DNA of 37,311 bases, from assembly GCF_039916245.1 (NCBI RefSeq), contig NZ_JBDSLS010000195.1, positions 1 to 37,311 on the forward strand. Direction: 5' to 3'. A program made the position numbers and the translations under genes. The notes beneath the pieces were generated by a model. The model saw only the letters and a program-made list of their open reading frames with translations, was not told where the DNA came from and searched no databases. How positions within the stretch are numbered: position 1 is the stretch's first letter; every line of letters starts with the position of its first letter. The stretch comes from Gelidibacter sp039916245 (GTDB lineage Bacteria; Bacteroidota; Bacteroidia; Flavobacteriales; Flavobacteriaceae). Positions 7,184 to 15,378 of this stretch are shown here, one piece after another.

Positions 7184-8278
7184 TTATAAATACTTTACAG
7201 GATTGGTGTTTATCGTCGATAAAACGATTGCAAAATTAGTAATTTTTTTTGAGAGATACTCGGCTAAAAAGGTTTTTGTGAACTGTTCGCTTTCATAATG
7301 CCCAATATCTGCTAAAATCACTTGACCTTCTGCTGAAAAAAAGTCGTGGTATTTTAAGTCAGAAGTAATGAAAACGTCGGCCTGTGCTGACTTTGCCGCT
7401 GCAATAGCAAAACTTCCGGAGCCTCCAAGCACTGCAATACGCTTGACTTTATTTTTGGTTAATTTTGAATGTTTTACACAAGAAACCTTCATTTTTTGCT
7501 TTACGAAATTTAAAAATGCTTCGGTTTCCATCTCATTTTCAAGCTCGCCAACCATTCCCATGCCAATGTGTTGATTGTAATTATCTAAGGTGGTCACTTC
7601 AAATGCGACTTCTTCGTAAGGATGGCTTTGAAAAAGTGCGTTCAAAATGTTGCGTTCCAAATGTTTTTGAAACGTTACTGAAATCTGGGTTTCTTGCTCC
7701 TGTCGATATTCCCCGCGTTTGCCAACTTTAGGATTGGACGTTTCGTTGCCTTTAAAAGTGCCAATGCCTTCCGTATTAAAACTACAATCGGCATAATTGC
7801 CAATGGTGCCAGCGCCAGATTGAAACAATGCTAGTCGTAAAGCCTCAGCATCCTTTTGTGGAACATAGGTAGTCAGTTTTTTGATAGTGCCTTGTTGCGG
7901 AAGTAATATTTTTTTATTTTCGATACCTAAAGTATTGCAAATAATGTCGTTGACGCCTTGTAGACAATTGTCCAATGCCGTATGAATGGCGTAAATAGCA
8001 ATATCATGTTTAATGGCCTTAAGGACGACGCGCTCTACATAATTGGAGCCGTTCAATTTTTTTAGACCTTTGAAAATGATGGGATGGAAGCTGACAATTA
8101 AATTGCAGTCTTTCTCTATGGCTTCATCCACAACACTTTCAAGAGTGTCCAAGGTCACTAAAACGCCCGTAAGTGGATTGTTTTTATTACCCACCAACAA
8201 GCCAACGTTATCAAAATCTTCGGCATAAGCTAAAGGTGCCAATTCTTCGAGATAATTGATGACATCTTGAATAATCAT
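7184..8278 (-). CDS. NIF3-like dinuclear metal-centre protein (YbgI/YqfO type)
   Basis: A 364-residue member of the NIF3/DUF34 family, which forms toroidal hexamers with two metals per subunit. Metal-ligand regions are visible: SFHPIIFKGLK (the HHPxxF motif with Phe for the first His), AIHTALDNCLQGVN, and near the C-terminus DLKYHDFF and DIGHYESE. The middle third (about 130-245, including the PYEEVAFEV segment) is the YqfO/CutA-like insertion of the longer version found in Bacteroidota and Firmicutes. Biochemical function is unproven; GTP cyclohydrolase or metallochaperone-like roles have been suggested for the family. It is the first gene of a two-gene operon with the coiled-coil protein, driven by a TAnnTTTG promoter at 8305-8312. 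Confidence 0.92.
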   Translation of the reverse strand: MIIQDVINYLEELAPLAYAEDFDNVGLLVGNKNNPLTGVLVTLDTLESVVDEAIEKDCNLIVSFHPIIFKGLKKLNGSNYVERVVLKAIKHDIAIYAIHTALDNCLQGVNDIICNTLGIENKKILLPQQGTIKKLTTYVPQKDAEALRLALFQSGAGTIGNYADCSFNTEGIGTFKGNETSNPKVGKRGEYRQEQETQISVTFQKHLERNILNALFQSHPYEEVAFEVTTLDNYNQHIGMGMVGELENEMETEAFLNFVKQKMKVSCVKHSKLTKNKVKRIAVLGGSGSFAIAAAKSAQADVFITSDLKYHDFFSAEGQVILADIGHYESEQFTKTFLAEYLSKKITNFAIVLSTINTNPVKYL

Positions 8279-8304
8279 ATTGTTTTTAGTTTTTAGGTTC
8301 CTTA

Positions 8305-8312
8305 CAAAGATA
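8305..8312 (-). promoter_or_regulatory. -7 promoter element for the NIF3-like operon
   Basis: TATCTTTG on the minus strand, a full TAnnTTTG match, 26 nt before the ATG of the NIF3-like gene. A TTG lies about 23 bp further upstream as a possible -33 element. Confidence 0.6.
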
Positions 8313-8352
8313 AAATATTATATTTTCGTGGTAAACAAGTCCTTTGATTATT

Positions 8353-8880
8353 ATGAAATACATAATTATCCTCTTTTTCTCAATAAGTTTATTGGCTTGT
8401 CAATCGGGGAATAAAAAGCCTTCTGATGTTGAAGGGTCGGATTTGGATCTTCCAAATTCCGATTTGTATGAACCTCTTGACAGTGAGGCGTCTTCTGAAG
8501 ATGAGAATTATCAGGTGGCACTCGATTTTATCAATTCTTATATTGAAAGTATTAATCACCTTGAAATTCTCGAATTTGCAAGAAAATCTCCTCTTGCCAC
8601 TGATAAATTAAAAACAGAATTAGAAAACATCGTCATCTTGGCTTGGGAGGCAAATCCAAGAATTGGTTTATTAGCGGATCCTTTGGTTGACGCTCAGGAT
8701 TATCCTTCTGAAGGTTTTGAATTGGATACATTTGATCCGAAAACAGGATATGTAATGGTTAAGGGAATTGATTGGGAGGATTTTAAAGTAGCTATGAGAG
8801 TGGTTAATGAAAATGGACACATCTTAGTTGATGGTTGTGGTGCTGTCAATATGCCTGAGAATAAGCGTGCTGAACGATAA
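8353..8880 (+). CDS. Small lipoprotein, possibly DUF3828-like
   Basis: A 175-residue protein. The start is taken at the ATG at 8353 (MKYIII...), because the longer reading would need a TTG nine bases upstream. The signal sequence ends SLLAC, giving a lipidated Cys at about 16, followed by an acidic, Ser/Asp-rich linker of some 35 residues. The folded part has YQVALDFINSYIESIN, then DPLVDAQDYPSEGFEL and a final strand-rich segment (VAMRVVNENGHILVDGCG). This recalls small periplasmic DUF3828-type proteins, but that is recollection and not proven. It diverges from the NIF3 operon and precedes lpxK, which has its own promoter. Function unknown. Confidence 0.75.
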   Translation: MKYIIILFFSISLLACQSGNKKPSDVEGSDLDLPNSDLYEPLDSEASSEDENYQVALDFINSYIESINHLEILEFARKSPLATDKLKTELENIVILAWEANPRIGLLADPLVDAQDYPSEGFELDTFDPKTGYVMVKGIDWEDFKVAMRVVNENGHILVDGCGAVNMPENKRAER

Positions 8881-8904
8881 AATGATCAAAAGACGTTTCT
8901 TTAC

Positions 8905-8928
8905 AGAAAATACTTAGCTGTATTTTCT
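8905..8928. terminator. Hairpin between the lipoprotein gene and lpxK
   Basis: Arms agaaaatac (8905-8913) and gtattttct (8920-8928) form a perfect 9-bp stem with a 6-nt loop, 24 nt after the lipoprotein stop. The sequence after it is only moderately T-rich, so termination is plausible but not certain. It ends 11 nt before the lpxK -7 element. Confidence 0.5.
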
Positions 8929-8939
8929 CTTAGTTGCAA

Positions 8940-8947
8940 TAACTTTG
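8940..8947 (+). promoter_or_regulatory. -7 promoter element for lpxK, implying a near-leaderless mRNA
   Basis: TAACTTTG is a full TAnnTTTG match and ends only 5 nt before the lpxK ATG at 8953. With the usual Bacteroidota spacing, transcription would begin at or next to the start codon. Confidence 0.6.
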
Positions 8948-8952
8948 CCTGC

Positions 8953-9960
8953 ATGATGAAATTAATAAGGTATTTACTTTTCCCTGTTGTTCCAGTTTAT
9001 TATTTGGTAACCTGGTTGCGAAATAAATTATATGATTGGGGAATTAAAAAATCAACTGCTTATGATTTTCCTGTGATATGTGTTGGGAATTTAAGTGTTG
9101 GAGGCACCGGTAAAACGCCCATGATTGAATACTTAATTCGTTTATTAAAATCTGATCATCATATTGCAACGCTTAGCAGAGGTTATAAAAGACAAACCAA
9201 GGGTTTTGTTGTGGCTGATAAAAATGCTACGGCATTAACCATCGGAGATGAGCCTTTTCAGTTTCATCAAAAGTTTGAAGATGTTGTTGTGAGTGTTGAT
9301 GGCGATAGAGTCCATGGGATTTCTCAATTAATGGCATTGCAAAATCCTCCTGAAGTGGTGTTACTCGATGATGCATTTCAGCATCGAAAGGTAAAAGCGG
9401 GGTATCACATTTTATTGACTTCCTATGATGATCTTTATACAGACGATATCTTATTGCCGACTGGAAATTTAAGAGAGCCCAGACAAGGTGCCAAACGCGC
9501 TGATATTATCGTAGTGACTAAATGTCCCGAAAATATATCTGAAAAAAAGAAAAAGAAAATTAAAGCTAAGATAAATGCTTTAGCGCATCAAGAAGTGTTT
9601 TTTGCAAGTATTGCCTATTCTAATTCTATAAGAAATGCTAAAGAACATCTGGATTTAAAGACGCTTAAGAATCGATCTTTTACCCTGGTCACAGGAATTG
9701 CCAATCCCAAACCTTTAGTGGAGTATTTGACAGCTTTAGGCTTGCAGTTTGAGCATTTGAAATTCAAGGATCATCACGATTTTGATGAAAGTGATCTGAG
9801 TAATTTAAAACAAAAACAACTGATTGTCACGACCGAAAAAGATATGATGCGTTTGCAGCCTCATTTTGGTGACCGTGAAGCCATCTATTATTTGCCAATT
9901 GAAATGAAAATTGATAGACAATTACAATTTGATAAATTGGTAGGTAGTTTTGTTAAATAG
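8953..9960 (+). CDS. lpxK: Tetraacyldisaccharide 4'-kinase
   Basis: LpxK phosphorylates the 4' position of the lipid A disaccharide at the inner face of the cytoplasmic membrane. A single N-terminal hydrophobic helix (about residues 5-22) is followed by the P-loop GNLSVGGTGKTPMIEYL (about 45-61), LSRGYKR, the DEPFQFHQK segment, and LLDDAFQHRKV, the conserved DDxxQHR motif. TGIANP lies later. At 335 residues the length is normal. Two consecutive ATGs occur at 8953 and 8956. Its last 8 bases overlap the end of the convergent histidine kinase gene, so there is no terminator between the two. The promoter lies immediately before the start codon. Confidence 0.95.
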   Translation: MMKLIRYLLFPVVPVYYLVTWLRNKLYDWGIKKSTAYDFPVICVGNLSVGGTGKTPMIEYLIRLLKSDHHIATLSRGYKRQTKGFVVADKNATALTIGDEPFQFHQKFEDVVVSVDGDRVHGISQLMALQNPPEVVLLDDAFQHRKVKAGYHILLTSYDDLYTDDILLPTGNLREPRQGAKRADIIVVTKCPENISEKKKKKIKAKINALAHQEVFFASIAYSNSIRNAKEHLDLKTLKNRSFTLVTGIANPKPLVEYLTALGLQFEHLKFKDHHDFDESDLSNLKQKQLIVTTEKDMMRLQPHFGDREAIYYLPIEMKIDRQLQFDKLVGSFVK

Positions 9961-12184
9961 ACGTTGAGGATTTCTTGTTCTTTTTTAGAACATTATACAG
10001 TTTCTTTTCAAAATCTTCCTGCTTGAAAGGCTTCGAGATGATGTCATCAAAACCTGCTTCGTCAAATTCATGCATTTTATCTTCAATAGTTACGGCAGTA
10101 AGGGCGAAAATAGTCAGTTCCTTATCAAAGGTTCTAATAATTTTTGTGGCTTCAAGTCCGCTGATACCAGGCATGTGGATGTCCATCAGGACGATGTCAT
10201 ATTGTTCTTCTTTGACGCGTTCCACCGCATCTTCGCCATTGTCAACAACATCACAATAAAGGTTCATTTTATTTAAAATCTTTCGGGTTATCATTTGGTT
10301 GATTTTGTTGTCTTCAACAACCAAAATTTTGATATTTGTCAAGTCCAAAGCATTGAGTTTGTTAAGGGTTTTAGGTTTTTCGCTAATTACTGGTTCTGTT
10401 GCAAAGGTCATAGGGATTTCAAAAAAGAACGAAGATCCTTTCCCAAGTTCGCTCTTTAAGTAAATTTTTCCTTTTAAAATGTCAATAAGTCCTTTTACAA
10501 TGGAAAGGCCAAGCCCGGTTCCTCCGTATTTTCGGTTGATTTGAATCGAGCCTTGAGAGAAGCTTTCAAACATGTGTTCTTGTTTCTCTCTGGTTATGCC
10601 AATGCCGTTATCTTCTATTTCAAAGCGTATCGTATAGTTGTCTTTGGTCTGATTTAGTTTTTTCAATCTCACCCAGATATCGCCATCTTTTGTGAATTTA
10701 ATCGCGTTTCCAATAAGATTAATCAAAATTTGAGAAATCTTTAATTGGTCGGCCATAAATGTGGTTGGTAGACCATCATCATATTCATAATGAAGTTTTG
10801 TGTTATTGTCCGAGGCTGAATTGCTTAAGGCAGAAATCACATTTTCTACCTTTTTCTTCAGATTGAAAACTTCAGGATCCAGTTCAACTTTATTCGCCTC
10901 AATTTTATTGATTTGCAGGATATCATTAATAAAGGTCAATAAGTAATCCCCAGAAAATTTTAACGATTTCAGGTGCGGCAACTGGTCAGGTTTTGGTTCT
11001 TCATCCAAAAGCATATTGGTTAAACCAGTAACAGCATATAATGGTGTCCTGAGTTCGTGGGTAACGGTCGATAAAAAGTTGGCTTTTGTTTTCGACGCTA
11101 GCTCCGCTTTTTCCTTTGCAACAATAAGCTCATCATTTTTTTTATGAAGCATATTATTGGTTTTAAGTCTGATATTGTTGTTTTTGTAAAGCGATAAGGT
11201 CAATAAAGATAGAATGGTGATCAACGCGATACTCAAAATGGTTGTAATCCTTGTCAAATTATTCGACGCATCGGCTTCTTCAAGCTTAACTTCCATTTGT
11301 TTAAACTCAGAATCTTTATATTCATTTATAAACTGCGATTTTCTTTCTGGCGATAGGTTTTCGCGTTTAATATTTAATAGCGAGTCTGATAAACTGATAT
11401 GTTTTCTTAAATATTCATTGGCGAGCTTATAGTCTTCATTTTCTTGATAGATATCGCTAAGCGTGAGATAGCTATCAGTGATGTATTCAGGAATATTATT
11501 GCGCTCGGCCAATTCCAGTCCCTGCTTGGCCAAAGAAAGAGCCAAGCTTGAATTACCTAATTTTTGTTGAAACTTGCCGCTGTTGATGTAGGCACTGCTT
11601 AAAATACCCACTTGATTATATTTTTTGGCTAGAATGATCGTTTTTTCGAGCATGGCCTTAGCTGTCTTATAATCTTTCAATTGAATATAAACTTTGGCTT
11701 CGTTTAAACTGACATCTGAAATTAGACGTTCAAGACCTTCTTCTTCAAATCTGGATTTGGCAGAATTAAAATATTCCAAGGCCGTTTGATATTCTTTTTT
11801 ACTCGTATATAAGATGCCACGAACATTGTAGGTAATGGCCAAATTAGCGTAATCATTGGTTTCTCGCTGCAATTCTGATGCTTTTGTTAAAGAAACTAAG
11901 GCGTTTTCGGGCTCTTCAACTATAAACTGAACTTTCGCGATTTTGGTGTAGATGCTGCCTTGCCTTTTTTTGTCGTTAATTTGTTTGGCAAGCGTTAATG
12001 CCTTTTCGAGATTTTCTTTGGCATTATAATAGTCACCACGCTCAGTTTCAAAACCAGATTGAGTAATGTAGTTTTGAATGCGCATTTTTATAATGTCAAC
12101 ATCTTGGTTAACACTATTTTGAGAGAATAGTATAGAAGATGTTAGAACAAAAAAAGCAACGATATAAAATTTGTATTGGGACAT
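9953..12184 (-). CDS. TPR-containing hybrid histidine kinase with receiver domain
   Basis: A 743-residue membrane sensor. In order: signal peptide (1-21); a periplasmic run of TPR-like helix pairs (about 35-285) with typical ALExF/A spacing; one transmembrane helix (about 313-333); a short coiled coil; HisKA with phospho-acceptor H376 in STVTHELRTPLY; HATPase_c with the N box (INLIGNAIKFTK, about 488-499), DNGIGI and GGTGLGLSIV; and a receiver domain (about 616-738) with VVEDNKIN, phospho-Asp D668 in VLMDIHMPGISG, and K718. No DNA-binding output domain and no adjacent response regulator, so it probably passes phosphate on or signals through its own receiver. The input ligand is unknown. It is an orphan gene, convergent with lpxK and with its own promoter. 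Confidence 0.93.
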   Translation of the reverse strand: MSQYKFYIVAFFVLTSSILFSQNSVNQDVDIIKMRIQNYITQSGFETERGDYYNAKENLEKALTLAKQINDKKRQGSIYTKIAKVQFIVEEPENALVSLTKASELQRETNDYANLAITYNVRGILYTSKKEYQTALEYFNSAKSRFEEEGLERLISDVSLNEAKVYIQLKDYKTAKAMLEKTIILAKKYNQVGILSSAYINSGKFQQKLGNSSLALSLAKQGLELAERNNIPEYITDSYLTLSDIYQENEDYKLANEYLRKHISLSDSLLNIKRENLSPERKSQFINEYKDSEFKQMEVKLEEADASNNLTRITTILSIALITILSLLTLSLYKNNNIRLKTNNMLHKKNDELIVAKEKAELASKTKANFLSTVTHELRTPLYAVTGLTNMLLDEEPKPDQLPHLKSLKFSGDYLLTFINDILQINKIEANKVELDPEVFNLKKKVENVISALSNSASDNNTKLHYEYDDGLPTTFMADQLKISQILINLIGNAIKFTKDGDIWVRLKKLNQTKDNYTIRFEIEDNGIGITREKQEHMFESFSQGSIQINRKYGGTGLGLSIVKGLIDILKGKIYLKSELGKGSSFFFEIPMTFATEPVISEKPKTLNKLNALDLTNIKILVVEDNKINQMITRKILNKMNLYCDVVDNGEDAVERVKEEQYDIVLMDIHMPGISGLEATKIIRTFDKELTIFALTAVTIEDKMHEFDEAGFDDIISKPFKQEDFEKKLYNVLKKNKKSSTSI

Positions 12185-12205
12185 TTCTGGTCACTTTATG
12201 AGAAA

Positions 12206-12213
12206 CAAATATA
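12206..12213 (-). promoter_or_regulatory. -7 promoter element for the hybrid kinase
   Basis: TATATTTG on the minus strand, a full TAnnTTTG match, 21 nt before the kinase ATG at 12184. Confidence 0.55.
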
Positions 12214-12235
12214 ATTATTTATTCGACTAAAGCGC

Positions 12236-13231
12236 TTATTTCTTCGACAAATTGCTTATTAAATCAATAATTCTACTTGAATACCCAGTTTCATTATCAT
12301 ACCATCCTATAATTTTGATCATATTGCCAATAACGGAGGTCATTTGTGCGTCAAAGATGCAAGAATGTGGATTTCCAACAATATCAATCGATACGATAGG
12401 ATCTTCAGTGTATTCTAAAATACCTTTAAAGTTTGTATCGGAAGCCTTTTTAAATGCTAGGTTGATCTCTTCAATTGATACGGTCCGCTCAACGTTTAAA
12501 GTGATATCGGTTAAAGAACCGTTGGGAACAGGAACTCTAATACCGCATCCTCCAATAACATTGTTTAGTTTAGGAAATATCTTGGTCAGCGCCTTTGCGG
12601 CTCCAGTTGTAGTGGGCACGATGGATTGGCCAGCGGCTCTGGCACGTCTTAAATCTTTATGGGGTTGATCATGTAAACTTTGATCGGTGGTATAAGAGTG
12701 TACTGTTGTAATATAAGCTTGTTTAATACCGCAAAGATCATCGATGACCGCAATCATTGGTGCGGCATTATTTGTTGTACAAGAGGCATTTGAGATGATG
12801 GTTTCATCGCCAGTTAAGATGTTGTCGTTAACGCCTATGACGATGGTTTTAATGGAATCATCTAAAGGAGGAACAGATAAAATAACTTTTTTGGCACCAT
12901 TTGTAATATGTTTCTCTAATTCTGTAGTCGTTTTAAATTTTCCTGTAGATTCAATGACAAAATCGACCTGGTAAGGTGTCCAATTAATATCGTCAATCTG
13001 TTTATGATTAAGTAAAGAAACCTTTTGTTGGTCTATAATGATGTGATTATCATCGAAAGAAATGGTGCTCTTTGAAACGCCATGAATACTGTCGTATTTT
13101 AACAAGTGACTTAAGGTTCGGGCATCTGCCAAATCATTGATGGCCACCACCTGCATATCATCACGTTCTTGAATAAGACGAAATACTCGTCTGCCAATGC
13201 GACCAAACCCGTTTATAGCAACGTTAATCAT
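12236..13231 (-). CDS. gap: Glyceraldehyde-3-phosphate dehydrogenase, type I
   Basis: A 331-residue phosphorylating GAPDH. The N-terminal Rossmann motif is INGFGRIGR (residues 6-14), with D33 in INDLAD, the residue that favours NAD over NADP. The catalytic motif SNASCTTN places Cys151, paired with His178 in TTVHSYTTDQ. Later come HKDLRRARAAGQSIVPTTTGAAKA and WYDNETGYSSR. Length is typical. Whether it is the main glycolytic copy or a paralogue cannot be told from this window. Its ATG overlaps the lipA stop codon by one base (TAATG), so translation is probably coupled to lipA, and no separate promoter is evident. Confidence 0.95.
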   Translation of the reverse strand: MINVAINGFGRIGRRVFRLIQERDDMQVVAINDLADARTLSHLLKYDSIHGVSKSTISFDDNHIIIDQQKVSLLNHKQIDDINWTPYQVDFVIESTGKFKTTTELEKHITNGAKKVILSVPPLDDSIKTIVIGVNDNILTGDETIISNASCTTNNAAPMIAVIDDLCGIKQAYITTVHSYTTDQSLHDQPHKDLRRARAAGQSIVPTTTGAAKALTKIFPKLNNVIGGCGIRVPVPNGSLTDITLNVERTVSIEEINLAFKKASDTNFKGILEYTEDPIVSIDIVGNPHSCIFDAQMTSVIGNMIKIIGWYDNETGYSSRIIDLISNLSKK

Positions 13232-14109
13232 TAGTGGATGTGTTTTTGAGCTTTGTAAGATGATCTTACCAAGGCGCTACTTTCAACATGTCTAAAGCCA
13301 AGCTCTAATCCGATCGTTTCGTATTCTTTAAATTGATCTGGAAGTATAAACTGTTGTACAGGCAAGTGCTTTTTACTTGGTTGTAAGTATTGACCAATGG
13401 TGACGATATCAACATCATTGGCTCTTAAATCATGAAGGGTTTCAATGACTTCTTCGCGAGTTTCTCCAAGACCAAGCATGATGCCAGATTTTGTACGGCG
13501 TTGTCCCTGAGATTTCAGATATTTTAGAACGCCTAAACTGCGATCATATTTAGCTTGAATTCTCACTTCTCGCGTTAGTCTCCTAACTGTTTCAATATTA
13601 TGTGAAACCACTTCTGGAGCAACATCTATTATGCGATCAATATGTTGTTCTATGCCTTGAAAGTCGGGGATAAGCGTTTCCAAGGTAATTTCAGGATTCA
13701 TGCGACGTACGGCTTTTACCGTTTCTGACCACATGATACTTCCCATGTCTTTGATATCATCTCTATCAACACTGGTTAAAACCGCGTGCTTGATATTCAT
13801 GAGTTTGATGGAACGTGCCACTTTTTCTGGTTCATCCCAATCTAAGGTTTCAGGACGTCCTGTTTTTACGCCGCAAAATCCACAAGAACGTGTGCAAACA
13901 TTTCCTAAAATCATGAAGGTTGCTGTTCCTTCTCCCCAACATTCTCCCATGTTTGGACAGCTTCCAGACGTACAGATGGTGTTCAAACTATATTTGTCCA
14001 CCAAGCTTCTAAGCTCTGTATATTTTTTACCTGTTGGTAGTTTTACCCTTAACCATTTTGGTTTTGGCTGACGTTCAGGAATCACTTTTGTTATCGTTTC
14101 TGTGCTCAT
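13231..14109 (-). CDS. lipA: Lipoyl synthase
   Basis: A radical-SAM enzyme inserting two sulfurs into protein-bound octanoyl chains to make lipoyl groups for the 2-oxoacid dehydrogenases and the glycine cleavage system. Both clusters are visible: the auxiliary 4Fe-4S ligands C46, C51 and C57 (CTSGSCPNMGEC) and the radical-SAM CxxxCxxC at C72, C76 and C79 (VCTRSCGFC). The conserved C-terminal RSSY motif (ALVRSSYKAQ) carries the serine that binds the auxiliary cluster. The 292-residue length is normal. It is the first gene of a two-gene unit with gap and has a clear -7 element 21 nt upstream. Confidence 0.97.
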   Translation of the reverse strand: MSTETITKVIPERQPKPKWLRVKLPTGKKYTELRSLVDKYSLNTICTSGSCPNMGECWGEGTATFMILGNVCTRSCGFCGVKTGRPETLDWDEPEKVARSIKLMNIKHAVLTSVDRDDIKDMGSIMWSETVKAVRRMNPEITLETLIPDFQGIEQHIDRIIDVAPEVVSHNIETVRRLTREVRIQAKYDRSLGVLKYLKSQGQRRTKSGIMLGLGETREEVIETLHDLRANDVDIVTIGQYLQPSKKHLPVQQFILPDQFKEYETIGLELGFRHVESSALVRSSYKAQKHIH

Positions 14110-14130
14110 TCAATCGCAGATTTTGAGTCA

Positions 14131-14138
14131 CAAAGATA
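14131..14138 (-). promoter_or_regulatory. -7 promoter element for lipA-gap
   Basis: TATCTTTG on the minus strand, a full TAnnTTTG match, 21 nt before the lipA ATG and inside the 52-bp gap after the Nramp-like gene. Confidence 0.6.
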
Positions 14139-14161
14139 CAAAGTAAAATTGTAAATAGTTA

Positions 14162-15376
14162 TTATAGTGTGGTGAGATACCAAATGCTAAAACCTATTAA
14201 GAATAGAATTCCTAACCAGCTTAGGATGTGCATTTTCATTGATGGACGCCATCGGGCAGGCGTATGTATACTGCTGATGAGCCTGTAATTAATGATGGCA
14301 TAAAACGGTGCCGTCAAAAATGAAATGATGGTGGCGATCTGTATGAGAAGACCCATTTCAGAGCCAAAAAAGAAGAAGATTGAAACCGTTCCTGCAATCA
14401 AAATAATAATCCACAACAAATAATTGTGTTTGGAAAAGTTTCCAAAAAGCAATTCAGAAGTTCTCGCCATAGTTCTTGGCGAGGCATCCAATGTGGTTAG
14501 TGTTGTACTGAACATCGTTGTAAAGGCGGCGATACCAATTATGAGATACGACCAGTTTCCTAAACTTTTGGTGTACATGGAAATGAGTTGGTTTGAGAAT
14601 TCATCAGCTTTAGCGCTGAAGGTATCTCCACTTTGAAACATGACCAGAGCGCCTAAGGCAATAAAACCAAGTCCGATAACTATGGTTGCAATATAGCCGA
14701 TGTTAAAATCAAATAACGATGATTTTACCCCGTAGTCTTTAGTGACTTTTTGCTTTTCGAGAGCCCAAAGGGATTGCCATACTGAAACATCCAAAGGCGC
14801 CGGCATCCAACCCATAAAAGCAATTAAAAACCCAATTTCAATAGCGTTTTTTGGCAGTATTTGGGCAAATGAAGGTGACTGACCGCCAGTTTTGAACACA
14901 AGAATCACAGCGACCACTGTACTTATAGTAAGGGTTATGACGATGATTTTCATTAATTGATCAAGAAATTTATATTTTCCTTTAATCAGAATGAGGGAAC
15001 AAATGAAGAGAATGATGATGGTCCATAATTCTGTGGAAATGAAATTGCCAAAAAGAGAGGAGGCAATTCCGGCCGTTACAATAGTTACCGCCGTTTGAAT
15101 GGTAAACATGGTCGTAAATGTGATGATGAAATAAAGGATTAAAACGCCTTTTCCTAATCGTTTATAACCGTCCAATAAACTTTCGCCCGTGGCCAAAGCG
15201 TATCGCGGGCCAAATTGGAAGAAGGGATATTTAAAGATGTGAACAAGGATTAAGGCCCAAATAAGGCCATAACCAAAATCAGCGCCAGCTCTTGTAGATT
15301 GTACCAAATGCGAAACGCCAATAGCTGCACCGGCAAACAATAAACCGGGACCTATTTTTTTTAAGCTGATGCGCAT
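14162..15376 (-). CDS. Nramp-family (SLC11-like) transporter, divergent
   Basis: A 404-residue polytopic membrane protein with about 11 predicted helices. The opening KKIGPGLLFAGAAIGVSHLV matches the Nramp TM1 lead-in, but the metal-binding DPGN motif is absent; the aligned stretch is IGVSHLVQSTRAGADFG. The TM6 counterpart of MPHN reads GWMPAPLDVSVWQSLW, keeping the Met-Pro but with AP for HN. The fold is therefore Nramp-like but the ion site is different, so the substrate may not be Mn2+ or Fe2+. The gene starts 2 bp after the ECF sigma gene and ends a four-gene operon. Substrate unknown; an ordinary divalent-metal transporter annotation would overstate what is visible. Confidence 0.82.
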   Translation of the reverse strand: MRISLKKIGPGLLFAGAAIGVSHLVQSTRAGADFGYGLIWALILVHIFKYPFFQFGPRYALATGESLLDGYKRLGKGVLILYFIITFTTMFTIQTAVTIVTAGIASSLFGNFISTELWTIIILFICSLILIKGKYKFLDQLMKIIVITLTISTVVAVILVFKTGGQSPSFAQILPKNAIEIGFLIAFMGWMPAPLDVSVWQSLWALEKQKVTKDYGVKSSLFDFNIGYIATIVIGLGFIALGALVMFQSGDTFSAKADEFSNQLISMYTKSLGNWSYLIIGIAAFTTMFSTTLTTLDASPRTMARTSELLFGNFSKHNYLLWIIILIAGTVSIFFFFGSEMGLLIQIATIISFLTAPFYAIINYRLISSIHTPARWRPSMKMHILSWLGILFLIGFSIWYLTTL

Positions 15377-15378
15377 TA

